NCBI GenBank assembly: GCA_913060665.1
Contig: CAJXUY010000010.1
Coordinates: 105,493-169,492, forward strand
Length of the DNA: 64,000 nt
Direction of reading: 5' to 3'
Source of the DNA: an uncultured Oleiphilaceae bacterium
Lineage (GTDB): Bacteria > Pseudomonadota > Gammaproteobacteria > Pseudomonadales > Oleiphilaceae
Made by a program: the position numbers and the translations under genes. Shown in pieces: positions 28,185 through 38,536 of this stretch. Numbering within the stretch: position 1 is the stretch's first letter; every line of letters begins with the position of its first letter. The notes under the pieces are model-generated. The model had not been told where the DNA came from, ran no database searches, and saw only the letters and a list, made by a program, of their open reading frames with translations.

Positions 28185-28970
28185 CTATGCCAAGAGAAAT
28201 CTCACGCCTACAAACAATAACAGTACGGCAAACGTACGCTTTAGTTTTTCAGGTGGCAGTGTATGCGCCAATTTAGCCCCTACACGGGCAAAATATACAC
28301 TCGTTATGACAATACCAATGAAGGCAGGCAGGTAGATAAACCCCGCACTCCACTCAGGCAAAGCAGGCTCACCCCACCCCTTATATATATTGGTTATCGC
28401 AGCCGATACCGCTATCGGCAAACCACACGCTGCTGACGTACCCACTGCCTGCTGCATACGTACATTACACCAGGATAAAAATGGCACCGATAATGACCCA
28501 CCGCCGATACCAAAAATAGCGGAAGCCCAACCAACACCTAAACCAACACCGACTAAGCCGCCATCCCCGGGAATATTTCGGGTAGGTTTTGGTTTCAGTC
28601 CAAACCCCATCTGGGCAGCCATTAAAATGGCAAAAACACCTATGATTTTTTGCAGCACGGGGCCACTCAGTTCAGCCGCCGTAAATACACCCACAATAGC
28701 CCCCAGCACAATCCCCAGTGCCATCGGCTTAAATAGTTCCCATCGTACCCCGCCTTTTTCTTGATGCGTTTTTACGGAGCTAATAGAAGTGAATACGATC
28801 GTCGCAAGCGAAGTCCCGACTGCCATATGCGTTAAGACATCTGGCGATATCCCCTGATAACTAAAACTGAATACCAGTACTGGAACAATAATTAGTCCGC
28901 CACCAATACCAAATAAACCGGCGAGCAACCCTGCTATTGCGCCCAACCCTAAATACAGTACAAGAACCAT
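28185..28970 (-). CDS. TauE/SafE-family sulfite exporter-like permease
   Basis: A 261-residue, roughly eight-helix membrane protein with the two TauE/SafE repeats: GLLAGLFGIGGGLIIVPVLVF near the N-terminus and GVGWASAIFGIGGGSLSVPFLSW in the second half. The family exports sulfite, sulfoacetate and similar sulfur compounds; the actual substrate is not known. Its place upstream of lgt is conserved in pseudomonads and allies. Confidence 0.9.
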   Translation of the reverse strand: MVLVLYLGLGAIAGLLAGLFGIGGGLIIVPVLVFSFSYQGISPDVLTHMAVGTSLATIVFTSISSVKTHQEKGGVRWELFKPMALGIVLGAIVGVFTAAELSGPVLQKIIGVFAILMAAQMGFGLKPKPTRNIPGDGGLVGVGLGVGWASAIFGIGGGSLSVPFLSWCNVRMQQAVGTSAACGLPIAVSAAITNIYKGWGEPALPEWSAGFIYLPAFIGIVITSVYFARVGAKLAHTLPPEKLKRTFAVLLLFVGVRFLLA

Positions 28971-29122
28971 TTATATGATTAACCCTGACAAACGTAAATC
29001 GACGAAGAATCAAGCAGGCCTTGTAGCCAAATACTCAATTGGTTAAAGAATGATATGATACACAAGAATGCGGTCATGGTGGTAAGCTGACCATAAGATT
29101 TGTGAATTTTGAGTAAAGCGTT

Positions 29123-29890
29123 ATGTGTCTAATTTTGTTCGCGTGGGACCCCGAGGCAGAAGACCAGCTCATCGTCGCCGCTAATAGAGATGAATTTTAT
29201 GCCCGCCCCAGCCAAAATGCTCATTTCTGGGAGCATTGCAATCAGATATTTGCGGGCAAAGATTTACAGCAACAGGGCACGTGGTTAGGCGTCACTGCAA
29301 CTGGAAGGTTTGCGGCCGTCACCAATTACCGAAAACCCGATAAAAACCAGTACCCTTTATCCCGAGGTGCACTAACAACCAATTTTCTAAAGAGTGAATG
29401 CAGCCCAGAAGAATATTTGCAGCAAATTCAGGGTGAGCAGAACCAATATGCAGGCTTTAACCTGTTGGTTGGTGATCGCTCTTCACTCTATTATTATTCT
29501 AATCGGAGCGATCAACTACCACAGCCTCTGGCACCGGGAACGTACGGACTCAGTAATCACTTGCTAAATACCCCTTGGCCGAAAGTAACGACTGGCGTCA
29601 CAGAATTCAGTCGAATAATAACAGACAACGCGTGCTCGCTCTCGAACCAACAAAAGCACCTACTCAACTTACTTCAGAATGACAACGTTGCAGATGAATC
29701 ATTACTGCCAGAGACTGGCATCGATACGACAATTGAAAAGATGCTATCCCCTCTATTCATAAAAAGCCCCGACTATGGGACTCGAGCGAGTACTATTGTC
29801 AGGATACAACTAAATGGATGCATTAGTTTTTTAGAGCAAAATTATTCAGCCGGAGGGAGGTTAGCAGAACAAGTGACATACCCCGCCTAA
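29123..29890 (+). CDS. NRDE-family protein (TANGO2-like)
   Basis: The 255-residue protein starts with the family hallmark MCLILFAW followed by AANRDEFYARPS, the NRDE motif, and then GRFAAVTNYRKP. Members from bacteria to man (TANGO2) belong to the Ntn-hydrolase-like fold; the Cys2 after the initiator methionine could act as a nucleophile. Function is not settled; heme handling has been proposed for the eukaryotic relative. Single gene, divergent from the TauE gene. Confidence 0.88.
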   Translation: MCLILFAWDPEAEDQLIVAANRDEFYARPSQNAHFWEHCNQIFAGKDLQQQGTWLGVTATGRFAAVTNYRKPDKNQYPLSRGALTTNFLKSECSPEEYLQQIQGEQNQYAGFNLLVGDRSSLYYYSNRSDQLPQPLAPGTYGLSNHLLNTPWPKVTTGVTEFSRIITDNACSLSNQQKHLLNLLQNDNVADESLLPETGIDTTIEKMLSPLFIKSPDYGTRASTIVRIQLNGCISFLEQNYSAGGRLAEQVTYPA

Positions 29891-29909
29891 TACGTTGCTT
29901 TTATGCCGT

Positions 29910-30491
29910 TTATTTTTGACGTGCTTCCCGACGCTCTTTAAGCTGCAATGTTTGCCGCTTAATGACGTGCTGAACCAGCACCTCTTGCTCGTTACTGGTA
30001 ATATCGACAAAGTCAGCCCGAATGATATAGGCATCCTCTCCAATCGGCTCTGGTAAAAGTTCGTTCCCTATCACCACCCCAATCAATTTGAGACAAACAT
30101 TTGAAGGGAATAGCGTTAAATCCAGTAAAATTTTGTCATTAGGTCTTAGCTGCTCATGAGATGGGAAGGCTATTCCACAGGCGCTAATATTAACTTGCTG
30201 CGATCGTTTCTGCTGTTCACTATCAGGCTGAGAGATAGAATCATCTAAGGATAGCACTAAGTTTATTTTACGATTAAACAACTCCAACAACTCATGTACC
30301 TGAGGCTGAGCGGAGCGCACTGTTTCGAGCGAGGCAGAAATCTGATTTTCAAGTTGAACAATTAGTGCTGCTGGCGAGTTAACACCAACGCCCGTCGAGG
30401 CCCCTTCTTCTTCAGATAACAGCCGATAGCTGATGGCCACCTGATCGACTATTCTGAAATATCGCCTTCGCTCTTGATTACTATCATGCAT
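29910..30491 (-). CDS. PilZ-domain protein next to the flagellar stator genes
   Basis: A 193-residue protein with both c-di-GMP contact motifs of PilZ: RxxxR near the N-terminus (Arg9, Arg13 in RRRYFRI) and NISACG (101-106), fitting [D/N]xSxxG. The ~85 residues between them are an insert predicted mostly helical, so this is not the minimal domain. It lies 77 bases downstream of pomB. PilZ proteins such as YcgR slow flagellar motors by acting on stator or rotor, so a brake role on PomAB is plausible but inferred. Confidence 0.8.
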   Translation of the reverse strand: MHDSNQERRRYFRIVDQVAISYRLLSEEEGASTGVGVNSPAALIVQLENQISASLETVRSAQPQVHELLELFNRKINLVLSLDDSISQPDSEQQKRSQQVNISACGIAFPSHEQLRPNDKILLDLTLFPSNVCLKLIGVVIGNELLPEPIGEDAYIIRADFVDITSNEQEVLVQHVIKRQTLQLKERREARQK

Positions 30492-30568
30492 GTTTTCTTG
30501 CCGCCTTATCTCGAGACCCTAAATTTTTCAGTATACAAAACAGGCACCCAGTAGCCCCAAATGCCATT

Positions 30569-31561
30569 CTAAAAAATCTCATCTGGGTCCAGCTCTTCAA
30601 ACCCATCAAACTCATCCCCCTGGAAACTACCTGCATCAACCTCACGGGCCTTACGAATATTTTCCTTAAGTTCCGGATCAGCGGGCTCCTGAAGAATAAT
30701 TTCCACTCGCCTATTCCGTGCCCTCCCCTCGAGTGTATCATTAGGAACCAAGGGTTTGGTATCTGCCATCCCAGTAACGGTAAAGCGGCTCTGATCTAAC
30801 GTGCCATCACCAAATAACCCATGTGAAACTTCGAGAGCCCTCGCAACAGATAGATCCCAGTTTGAAGGGAACTGCGCGGTATTAATCGGTATGTTATCGG
30901 TATGCCCCTCTACGGCAATATTGCCTTCAATACCCGCAAGAAGCTCAATCAACTTATCCAGAACCGGGAAAAACTCAGTTTGTAACCGTGCAGAGCCTGA
31001 CGAAAACGAGCCCTTTTCTTGTACCCTGATGACGATCTTTCGTCCTCGGGTTTCTATTTCAACCATATTGCTGCGAATTTCACTTTCAAGCTTCGCAGCC
31101 ATATCCATTGCATTACTTTCAGTCTGCTCAACTAACTCTTGTAGCTTTTGTATGACGACCTCATTTATTGCCTGTTTCTCACCTTGCGAGTCAGAGCACT
31201 GATCTTCAATTGCTTTTGAGACTTCAGCCTCGCAGAGCACTTCAAGTGTAGACTCATCCGGATCGGTTGTATGCTGCATAACCACTTGAAGTGGTGACGG
31301 GTCTGGTTTTCCCGGGGAAAATTCTTGAGCAATAATGCTCGTTCCCTTAGGAATGTCATTAACCTTTATCTGATTTTGAACGCCAAACGCTTCCCTCATT
31401 GACCCAGCCAGACGCTTAAACTTTAGAGCATCCATTTCGGAAAAAGAGAGCAGCAACACGAAAAAACACATTAACAACGACATTAAATCTGCAAATGTCG
31501 CTAACCACGCGGGAAGACCGACGGGACATTCGGGGCAATCCTGTTCTTCTTCATCACTCAT
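30569..31561 (-). CDS. pomB: Flagellar motor stator protein PomB (sodium type)
   Basis: Peptidoglycan-anchoring stator subunit. The N-terminus (CPVGLPAWLATFADLMSLLMCFFVLLLSFSEMD) closely follows Vibrio PomB and carries the ion-binding aspartate at position 25. IPKGTSIIAQEFSPGKP is a further PomB-specific block. The OmpA-like domain occupies about 185-300 (VEGHTDNIPI, NRRVEI). The linker between is acidic and variable. Sodium rather than proton use is inferred from similarity to PomB over MotB. Co-directional with pomA, 82 bases apart. Confidence 0.92.
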   Translation of the reverse strand: MSDEEEQDCPECPVGLPAWLATFADLMSLLMCFFVLLLSFSEMDALKFKRLAGSMREAFGVQNQIKVNDIPKGTSIIAQEFSPGKPDPSPLQVVMQHTTDPDESTLEVLCEAEVSKAIEDQCSDSQGEKQAINEVVIQKLQELVEQTESNAMDMAAKLESEIRSNMVEIETRGRKIVIRVQEKGSFSSGSARLQTEFFPVLDKLIELLAGIEGNIAVEGHTDNIPINTAQFPSNWDLSVARALEVSHGLFGDGTLDQSRFTVTGMADTKPLVPNDTLEGRARNRRVEIILQEPADPELKENIRKAREVDAGSFQGDEFDGFEELDPDEIF

Positions 31562-31643
31562 TCAAACATTCACTCATAACACTGCTTCTTTCGGTTCTAA
31601 ACTTACTTTAACGCAAAAGCGGTCAACCTTTAACAACCCAAGA

Positions 31644-32414
31644 CTAAGCGTCTGCGTCTGCGTCTGCTGAAGCCCGCTTACTTTCAGGTAAGTAGGTTCT
31701 TAACATTTGCTCTATCACCCGAGGGTTTTGCCCAGCTTGAATAGCTAATAACGCATCAATAATCATTGACTTTAGTAGCTGTTCTTCTGCCATTCGTATT
31801 TTCAGCTTATCGGCAATCGGTAACGCAATCATATTCCCGACCATGGCACCATAAAGCGTAGTTAACAATGCAACAGCCATTGAAGGCCCTATTGATTTGG
31901 GGTCATCCATATTCGATAGCATTGCCACCAACCCCACCAATGTTCCGATCATTCCCATTGCTGGCGCCACATCACCAATAGACATAAACACACTATTACC
32001 TAAACTGTGCCGCTCCACTGCAAGATTCTTATCTTTTGTTAGTAATGATTTAACGACATCTCCGTCATGGCCATCAACTAAAAGCTGAATACCTTTTGCG
32101 AGAAAATCATTACTAATTTCTTTTCCTTCCAAGGACAGCAGCCCCCCTTTGCGGGCTGCGTCTGCCATCTCTACAATTTGCTCAATCAGCTCTTCCGGCT
32201 TGTCCATTTTGAACATAAAGGCTTTAGCGGCAATTTTTCCTGCCCCCAAAAACTGCCCCAGTGTAAATTTCATTAGAGCAACAAAAATGGTCCCTATTAT
32301 TACGATCAAAAAAGACGGCATATCGAGAAACATCCCGACACCCCCCCCCAGCACCATCGCCATAATGACGATAGCAAAGCCACCGATTAAGCCTATAAGG
32401 CTTGCTAAATCCAC
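31644..32414 (-). CDS. pomA: Flagellar motor stator protein PomA (sodium type)
   Basis: Four-helix stator subunit that surrounds PomB and drives rotation with ion flow. The start MDLASLIGLIGGFAIVIMAM, the loop MKFTLGQFLGAGKIAAKAFMF and the third-helix motif GDVAPAMGMIGTLVGLVAML match the Vibrio PomA type and not the longer E. coli MotA. Length 256. The pomAB pair divergent from xseB-ispA-dxs is also the Vibrio arrangement. Confidence 0.93.
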   Translation of the reverse strand: MDLASLIGLIGGFAIVIMAMVLGGGVGMFLDMPSFLIVIIGTIFVALMKFTLGQFLGAGKIAAKAFMFKMDKPEELIEQIVEMADAARKGGLLSLEGKEISNDFLAKGIQLLVDGHDGDVVKSLLTKDKNLAVERHSLGNSVFMSIGDVAPAMGMIGTLVGLVAMLSNMDDPKSIGPSMAVALLTTLYGAMVGNMIALPIADKLKIRMAEEQLLKSMIIDALLAIQAGQNPRVIEQMLRTYLPESKRASADADADA

Positions 32415-32739
32415 CCTTTACTCCCCACCATGCTTATATTAACGATACCCGGTCAACCTACACACGGATCATATAAAAACGTCAGCCCGCTCCCACTCAT
32501 TTTAATGAACTCAATATTCATTCCTCGCTATTACACACGAATATAATAAGGATAAAGAAAAATGATTTCGATTATTATGGGTCTGGTATAATGTAATCCA
32601 CTCTATTATTGTAGCTATAATTTTTTAAAAATCATGAATAATTTTAATAATATATGTTAGCTTATCTATTTATAGTGATAGCAATCAATCAAGATTTATA
32701 GATTTAAAACAGATCAACTAAAAATAGGTTCGAACTACA
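32415..32739. other. AT-rich divergent region between pomA and xseB
   Basis: 325 bases, notably AT-rich towards xseB, without coding potential. It holds an extended -10 element for xseB (listed separately). I looked for a sigma28 (TAAA-N15-GCCGATAA) or sigma54 (GG-N10-GC) pattern facing pomA and found none convincing. Confidence 0.6.
32584..32592 (+). promoter_or_regulatory. Candidate promoter of xseB-ispA (extended -10)
   Basis: TGGTATAAT is a perfect extended -10 (TGn-TATAAT). The -35 region 17 bases upstream is poor, as is usual for extended -10 promoters. It predicts a leader of about 140 bases before xseB. Confidence 0.5.
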
Positions 32740-33003
32740 ATGCCTAACGTAAAAAAAACAGCGAAAGAAAATGAAGAAACCGTTGATTTCGAACAATCAC
32801 TACGAGATCTCGAAGAAATCGTTCGGAAAATGGAGCATGGAGAACTTACGCTGGAGAATTCATTAGAAGCATTTGAGGAAGGCGTAAGACTAACGCGAAA
32901 CTGCCAAGCCGCTCTGCAGAAAGCTGAGCAGAAAGTGAATATTCTAGTAAAAAACTCTGATGGTGAATTTTCGCTAACAGATTTCAACTCAACTAGTGAC
33001 TAA
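32740..33003 (+). CDS. xseB: Exodeoxyribonuclease VII small subunit
   Basis: An 87-residue helical-hairpin protein with the family core [45 protein letters not shown]. Several copies coat the XseA large subunit to form the single-strand-specific exonuclease. First gene of xseB-ispA-dxs; ispA follows after 54 bases. Confidence 0.96.
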   Translation: MPNVKKTAKENEETVDFEQSLRDLEEIVRKMEHGELTLENSLEAFEEGVRLTRNCQAALQKAEQKVNILVKNSDGEFSLTDFNSTSD

Positions 33004-33057
33004 TTGATACGCAATGAAAAGATACGCTAGCAGATTCATATCAGGCCTCCGAGATAA

Positions 33058-33954
33058 ATGACTAACAACGACATCCATAGCTATTTCACACTGTGCCAAC
33101 AACTGATTGATAACACGCTGAACAACTGGCTTCCTCCTATCGAAGCAGAGCCTACGCAATTGCACTCAGCCATCAGATATAGCGTTCTTTCAGGAGGTAA
33201 AAGAATTAGGCCTGTTTTAGCGTTTGCTACTGCAGAGGCATTCGGACTGACGCGTGAGAAAGCACTCGCCGCCGCATGTGCAGTTGAGCTCATTCATGCG
33301 TACTCCCTTATTCATGATGACCTGCCAGCAATGGACGATGATGACCTACGCCGGGGCATGCCAACCTGCCATATTAAGTATGGTGAAGCCAACGCTATTT
33401 TAGCCGGGGATGCCCTACAGGCAATGGCCTTTGAGATACTTTGCAACTACGGCGAACATTCAGCCCAGTCACGACTTGAAATGGTCAAAACGTTGAGCGT
33501 CGCGAGCGGTAGTCAAGGAATGGTCGGCGGACAGGCAATTGATTTAGACTCTGTAGGCCAAACACTCTGTATCGAATCACTTGAGCAGATGCATAACTTC
33601 AAAACCGGCGCATTGATTGAAGCGAGCATTATTCTGGGCGCACAGAGCGCAGCCACTTCAGATGAAGATGTCTTAAAACCCTTACGACAGTATGCTCGTA
33701 ACATAGGCCTGGCCTTTCAAGTTCAAGACGACATATTAGATATCACAAGCGATACCAAAACGTTAGGTAAAACCCAAGGCGCAGATGAGGCAAGAAACAA
33801 ACCCACCTACCCTGCCTTACTCGGCCTAGAAGGCGCTAAACAAAAAGCACAAGAGCTTCATCACGCTTCATTAAAAGCACTGGAAAAACTTGATCAGCTT
33901 GACACATCGAGACTTGCTCAAATAAGTAAATTTATTATCAACCGCACTCGATAG
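33058..33954 (+). CDS. ispA: Farnesyl diphosphate synthase
   Basis: Condenses isopentenyl diphosphate with DMAPP and GPP to give farnesyl diphosphate, precursor of ubiquinone and undecaprenyl carriers. The first aspartate-rich motif is DDLPAMD at 87-93, the second is FQVQDDILD; GGKRIRP and GQAIDLD are also present. Length 298. It sits between xseB and dxs as in E. coli and Vibrio. Confidence 0.96.
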   Translation: MTNNDIHSYFTLCQQLIDNTLNNWLPPIEAEPTQLHSAIRYSVLSGGKRIRPVLAFATAEAFGLTREKALAAACAVELIHAYSLIHDDLPAMDDDDLRRGMPTCHIKYGEANAILAGDALQAMAFEILCNYGEHSAQSRLEMVKTLSVASGSQGMVGGQAIDLDSVGQTLCIESLEQMHNFKTGALIEASIILGAQSAATSDEDVLKPLRQYARNIGLAFQVQDDILDITSDTKTLGKTQGADEARNKPTYPALLGLEGAKQKAQELHHASLKALEKLDQLDTSRLAQISKFIINRTR

Positions 33955-34086
33955 TGCCACTAAAACACACAAGCAAGCCGCCTTGATCGGTAATACAAAG
34001 CTGAAACGGCTTGCCCCTGTTCATGAAACCTGTTTTCTGTACTAAAAAAGTGCACTGTTTTATGTCAATTGGTTGAATATCCGAGT

Positions 34087-34092
34087 TATAAT
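34087..34092 (+). promoter_or_regulatory. Candidate dxs promoter -10
   Basis: A perfect TATAAT 35 bases before the dxs start, without a clear -35. Upstream, GCAAGCCG (33973-33980) and CGGCTTGC (34007-34014) form an 8-bp stem after ispA, without a T-run. Together they suggest dxs is at least partly transcribed on its own. Confidence 0.4.
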
Positions 34093-34127
34093 GGCGCCTT
34101 GTTGTCTCAACGGGTTAACATCGCCGG

Positions 34128-36086
34128 ATGCTTCACTCTCACATTTTTCAAGAAATACCGACTCACAGACCTAATACACCTCTTTTGGATAAGCTGGACT
34201 CTCCGGCCCAATTACGTTTGCTGAGCGAAGATCAGTTACCCCAACTTGCTCATGAGTTGAGGGCATTTTTGCTGTATTGCGTCGGCCAGTCCGGCGGGCA
34301 TTTTGGTGCCGGTTTAGGGGTAATAGAGCTCACTATTGCATTGCACTTTGTATTCAATACACCAGAAGATCGACTCGTCTGGGATGTTGGCCATCAGGCA
34401 TACCCACATAAAATTCTCACGGGTCGACGCGACCAAATGACAAGGATCAGGCATAAGGATGGCCTAGCTGCCTTCCCTCGCCGTTCAGAAAGTGAATACG
34501 ATACTTTTGGTGTTGGACACTCCAGCACATCCATCAGTGCAGCGCTAGGAATGGCTCTGGCGGCAAGGCTTCAAAATATCAAACGACAGTCTATTGCCGT
34601 TATCGGTGATGGTGCGCTGACGGCTGGTATGGCATTTGAGGCACTAAGCCATGCAGGTGACGTTAAACCCGATATGCTCGTTATTCTTAACGATAACGAC
34701 ATGGCCATATCGAACAGCGTGGGCGGGTTAAACAACCATTTAGCAAGAATTCTCTCAGGTAAAACCTATAACCACATGAGAGACAGCAGTAAAAGTTTAT
34801 TGAGCCAAAAACCTAACCTTATGGAGCTCGCTCGAAAAACCGAAGAGCACTTTAAAGGGATGATGGCACCCGGTACACTGTTTGAGGAACTGGGGTTCAA
34901 TTATATTGGCCCTATAGATGGTCACGACCTACCTACAATGGTTGCCACACTTGAAAACATGAAAGAGCTCAGTGGGCCACAGTTCCTTCATATCATCACC
35001 AAAAAAGGTAAAGGTTTCGCCCCCGCAGAGAAAGACCCCATTGGCTACCATGCAATCAATAAAATAGACCCTAAGCCGAAAGCGACCATTACGACTGAAG
35101 AAAAGCCTCCGAAACTCAAATTCTCAAATGTATTTGGCCAATGGTTGTGTGACGTAGCGGAAATAGATTCTCGAATTGCCGGCATTACACCTGCGATGAA
35201 AGAAGGTTCAGACCTGATTGCCTTTGCCGACAGATTTCCAGAACGCTATTTTGACGTGGCGATTGCCGAGCAACACGCAGTGACACTGGCAGCAGGTATG
35301 GCGTGCGATGGCGCAAAGCCAGTAGTAGCCATATACTCAACCTTTCTACAGCGTGCCTATGACCAACTTATTCATGATGTCTCTGTTCAGAACCTAGACG
35401 TTTTGTTTGCTATCGATAGGGCCGGTCTAGTGGGCGAAGACGGGCCCACTCATGCGGGTAGTTTCGATATATCTTATCTTCGCTGTATCCCGGAAATGCT
35501 AATCATGGCTCCGTCTGATGAGAATGAGCTAAGGCAAATGCTAAACACCGGCTACCATCATCAAGGCCCAGCGGCGGTGCGTTACCCTAGAGGCACTGGC
35601 ATTGGAGCAGCAATCAACAAGTCACTTGATCTATTACCCATAGGTAAAGGACGAGTCGTGCGAGAGGGTAGCAATGTAGCCATAATGGCATTCGGCACGC
35701 TACTTCATGATGCCCTCCTTGCTGCTGAAGAACTCAACGCGACCGTTATCGATATGCGTTTTGTGAAGCCATTAGATACCGAACTCATCACCCATACCAG
35801 CAGCTCACACGCCTTACTGGTGACAATTGAGGAAAATTCAGTTGCAGGCGGGGCCGGAAGCGGTATCAACGAATTTTTAAATCAAGCAGCGATAGAGACA
35901 CCAATCATTAATCTTGGCCTGCCCGACTACTATGTAGAACATGGCAAGCCTGCAGAACTGCTAAGCGAATGCGGGCTTGATAAACAAGGGATATTAAAAT
36001 CAATTAAGACAAAGTTGAACCAACTGCAATTGAAAGAAACTGTTGTCGAGATGAGCAGCGGCTCCCAGAAAGTCATTAACCAATAG
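34128..36086 (+). CDS. dxs: 1-deoxy-D-xylulose-5-phosphate synthase
   Basis: Thiamine-diphosphate enzyme that opens the MEP isoprenoid pathway by condensing pyruvate with glyceraldehyde 3-phosphate. Cofactor motif [18 protein letters not shown]...[14 protein letters not shown]; catalytic and substrate blocks [50 protein letters not shown] and [18 protein letters not shown]. Length 652 is slightly above E. coli's 620 owing to short N- and C-terminal tails. Convergent with ribA. Confidence 0.97.
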   Translation: MLHSHIFQEIPTHRPNTPLLDKLDSPAQLRLLSEDQLPQLAHELRAFLLYCVGQSGGHFGAGLGVIELTIALHFVFNTPEDRLVWDVGHQAYPHKILTGRRDQMTRIRHKDGLAAFPRRSESEYDTFGVGHSSTSISAALGMALAARLQNIKRQSIAVIGDGALTAGMAFEALSHAGDVKPDMLVILNDNDMAISNSVGGLNNHLARILSGKTYNHMRDSSKSLLSQKPNLMELARKTEEHFKGMMAPGTLFEELGFNYIGPIDGHDLPTMVATLENMKELSGPQFLHIITKKGKGFAPAEKDPIGYHAINKIDPKPKATITTEEKPPKLKFSNVFGQWLCDVAEIDSRIAGITPAMKEGSDLIAFADRFPERYFDVAIAEQHAVTLAAGMACDGAKPVVAIYSTFLQRAYDQLIHDVSVQNLDVLFAIDRAGLVGEDGPTHAGSFDISYLRCIPEMLIMAPSDENELRQMLNTGYHHQGPAAVRYPRGTGIGAAINKSLDLLPIGKGRVVREGSNVAIMAFGTLLHDALLAAEELNATVIDMRFVKPLDTELITHTSSSHALLVTIEENSVAGGAGSGINEFLNQAAIETPIINLGLPDYYVEHGKPAELLSECGLDKQGILKSIKTKLNQLQLKETVVEMSSGSQKVINQ

Positions 36087-36103
36087 AGGTAAGTGAGTTT
36101 ATT

Positions 36104-36128
36104 GGAGTGATGACCCTTCATTCACTCC
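36104..36128. terminator. Weak stem-loop between convergent dxs and ribA
   Basis: GGAGTGA (36104-36110) and TCACTCC (36122-36128) form a seven-pair stem whose right arm covers the ribA stop. There is no T-run on either side, so terminator function is doubtful. Confidence 0.25.
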
Positions 36129-36736
36129 TGAGGGCCATCATCTTGATGCGTTTTTAACCAATGCCCCAGTTTATCCGCCTTAGTGGCTAGATACGCTTCG
36201 TTATGAGGGTTTTTACCAACCTGCAGTGGAACACGACTTACAACCTCAACACCAAACTCACCAAGCGCCTTAACCTTTCTGGGGTTATTAGTCATAAGCT
36301 TTAGTTTTAGTACCCCTAAATGCTCAAGCATACCTTGGCACATACTGTAATCACGAAGATCTGCAGCAAAGCCTAAACGTTCATTTGCTTCGACAGTATC
36401 AGCACCTCTATCTTGCAGGTGATAAGCTCGAATTTTATTCAGTAGACCAATGCCTCGACCTTCCTGTCTAAGGTATAGCAAAATACCTCGTCCCTCTTCT
36501 GCAATGCTTTTTAGTGCCTCCTCCAACTGGTAGCCACAATCACAGCGCATGCTAAACAAAGCGTCACCGGTAAGGCACTCAGAGTGAGTTCTTGCTAATA
36601 CAGGTTCGCCATTAGAGATATCCCCTAACGACAAAACGACATGCTCCTGACCCGTTTCCGTTTCTTCAAAGCCATGCATTTCAAATACTGCAAACGGGGT
36701 AGGTAAACGACAAGTTTCAATAAAGCGAACAGACAC
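36122..36736 (-). CDS. ribA: GTP cyclohydrolase II
   Basis: First committed enzyme of riboflavin synthesis. Zinc cysteines 54, 65 and 67 are in the [15 protein letters not shown] motif; the catalytic block [30 protein letters not shown] follows. Length 204, so it is the single-domain form without a DHBP synthase partner. A near-perfect CRP-type site lies about 140 bases upstream. No FMN riboswitch is visible in its leader. Confidence 0.96.
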   Translation of the reverse strand: MSVRFIETCRLPTPFAVFEMHGFEETETGQEHVVLSLGDISNGEPVLARTHSECLTGDALFSMRCDCGYQLEEALKSIAEEGRGILLYLRQEGRGIGLLNKIRAYHLQDRGADTVEANERLGFAADLRDYSMCQGMLEHLGVLKLKLMTNNPRKVKALGEFGVEVVSRVPLQVGKNPHNEAYLATKADKLGHWLKTHQDDGPQE

Positions 36737-36851
36737 TATACTTCCTCGACATTATTTTTCATGGAGGTAACAACTTCTCTTGAAGCCGTTAATATCTCTT
36801 TATACAAAAATAGATAGTACTTCAAACGCTTGATAGCCTATTTAGCGCGGC

Positions 36852-36891
36852 ATTGTAACATAATCAATATTCATGTGTGAGCTAGATCACA
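36852..36891 (-). promoter_or_regulatory. CRP-type binding site and -10 element upstream of ribA
   Basis: TGTGAGCTAGATCACA (36876-36891) matches the CRP consensus TGTGA-N6-TCACA in all ten conserved positions. On the minus strand a -10-like TACAAT (36857-36852) lies downstream, which would put the site centre near -39 to -42, the class II activation position; no separate -35 is seen. Regulation of ribA by CRP/Vfr is an inference. Confidence 0.6.
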
Positions 36892-36945
36892 ATGCCTGAT
36901 TCATCAATCATTAAACCAAGCGTTGACCAAACAGAAGCATAGTGA

Positions 36946-37971
36946 TCATCCTCCCGTCATATTCATAAACCGTAATATTTGCGGGTCCTCATCGTTATTG
37001 AAGTAATGCCTTTCAGGCTTCAAGTCCATTGCATCAAAAATAACCTGCTTGAGTCGTTCTGCATCGCCAGGGTAAGACCTTAATACATCTTTCAAATCAA
37101 CAGAGTGTTCATTCCCTAAACATAACAACAAGCGCCCTTCAACCGTTACCCTTACCCGGTTACAGTCACCACAAAAATTATGACTATGAGGTGAAATAAA
37201 CCCTACACGGCTATTGGAATCTGCCATGGCATAATACTTCGAGGGCCCTCCGGTAGAGTCATCAACAGACTCCAGCGGATAGGTCGCTGAAATTATTTTC
37301 AATATCTCATCACTTGAGCAGTAAGATTCACCGCGATCATGTGACGATATATCACCTAATGGCATCTCTTCAATAAAGCTGATATCAATTTTTTTGTCTC
37401 TGGCAAATCGCACCAAATCGATAATTTCATCGTCATTACGCCCTTTTAGAATCACCGCGTTGAGTTTTATATTTGAAAAACCTGCGGCAATTGCAGCGTC
37501 TATGCCACCTAACACCGTTTCAAGATTTCCGGTGCGTGTTAGCTGGCGAAAGCGATCTGCCTTAAGACTATCGAGACTTATATTAATACGCCTAACACCT
37601 GCGGAGACCAAACCTTTAGACAACTTACTCAACTGAGAGCCGTTAGTCGTTAACACCAGTTCATTTAGTGTCGGCAGCGCCCCGATTTCTTCAATGACGC
37701 TCATAACATTATTACGTATCAGCGGCTCGCCACCCGTCAGACGAACTTTTTTCACACCTAATTCGCTAAAAACCCTGGCGACTAATCCGATCTCTTCTAA
37801 CGTCAGGATATCAGCCCTCGGTAAAAAGCTCATCTCTTCACCCATGCAATAGACACAACGAAAATCACAGCGATCTGTTACGGAGATGCGAACATATGTT
37901 ACCTGTCGTCCAAACTTATCGACCAGTTTCGCTTCAGATAACCCTGTCTCAATTATTTCACGACGATTCAT
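36946..37971 (-). CDS. moaA: GTP 3',8-cyclase (molybdenum cofactor step 1)
   Basis: Radical-SAM enzyme that converts GTP to 3',8-cyclo-GTP, with MoaC making cyclic pyranopterin monophosphate. The N-terminal cluster cysteines are 35, 39 and 42 (CDFRCVYC); the C-terminal GTP-binding cluster is in [23 protein letters not shown]. The essential C-terminal GG is present (NMTGG). Length 341. It follows moaC by 14 bases. Confidence 0.97.
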   Translation of the reverse strand: MNRREIIETGLSEAKLVDKFGRQVTYVRISVTDRCDFRCVYCMGEEMSFLPRADILTLEEIGLVARVFSELGVKKVRLTGGEPLIRNNVMSVIEEIGALPTLNELVLTTNGSQLSKLSKGLVSAGVRRINISLDSLKADRFRQLTRTGNLETVLGGIDAAIAAGFSNIKLNAVILKGRNDDEIIDLVRFARDKKIDISFIEEMPLGDISSHDRGESYCSSDEILKIISATYPLESVDDSTGGPSKYYAMADSNSRVGFISPHSHNFCGDCNRVRVTVEGRLLLCLGNEHSVDLKDVLRSYPGDAERLKQVIFDAMDLKPERHYFNNDEDPQILRFMNMTGG

Positions 37972-37985
37972 AGCAACAACTCAAA

Positions 37986-38462
37986 TTATTCAGCTTTCCA
38001 GTGCCCAGTGCGCCCACCTTCTTTTTCAAGAAGTCTAATATTTTCAATCACCATTCCCTTGTCTACAGCTTTACACATATCATAAAGGGTTAGCGCTGCA
38101 ACACTGGCTGCAGTTAAGGCCTCCATCTCAACACCTGTTTTGGCATCAAGCTTACACATGGTTTCGATTCTAACTCTTGAATAATCAGGTTCAGCAGTCA
38201 GGTTTACCTTTACTGAAGTCAATAAAAGAGTATGGCAAAGCGGAATAAGTTCGGGGCACTTCTTAGCGGCCATAATACCCGCTATACGCGCAGTAGCAAA
38301 AACATCCCCCTTGTTATGGCGCCCTTCAGTAATCATGCTCAGCGTTTCCGCCTCCATAGATATATACGCTTCAGCTCTCGCAATTCTTGTCGTAACGGTT
38401 TTCTCCGATACATCAACCATATAGGCCGCGCCTGCATCGTCCAAATGAGTAAGTGTCGACAT
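37986..38462 (-). CDS. moaC: Cyclic pyranopterin monophosphate synthase
   Basis: Partner of MoaA in molybdenum-cofactor synthesis. Family blocks: [82 protein letters not shown] and [14 protein letters not shown]. Length 158. First gene of a moaC-moaA unit. Confidence 0.97.
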   Translation of the reverse strand: MSTLTHLDDAGAAYMVDVSEKTVTTRIARAEAYISMEAETLSMITEGRHNKGDVFATARIAGIMAAKKCPELIPLCHTLLLTSVKVNLTAEPDYSRVRIETMCKLDAKTGVEMEALTAASVAALTLYDMCKAVDKGMVIENIRLLEKEGGRTGHWKAE

Positions 38463-38536
38463 CCTAACCTCTATAATTGTTTAATTAGACAGCAACAGCT
38501 TATTAAGTGTTCAATGCCGTTCTAAAAATAGTTAAC

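Noticed and set aside
32415..32739. Flagellar sigma28 or sigma54 promoter for pomA
   Set aside because: Neither spacing pattern could be found on the minus strand; only weak sigma70-like hexamers are present.
36737..36945. FMN riboswitch upstream of ribA
   Set aside because: The conserved RFN-element segments are absent and the predicted leader is too short.
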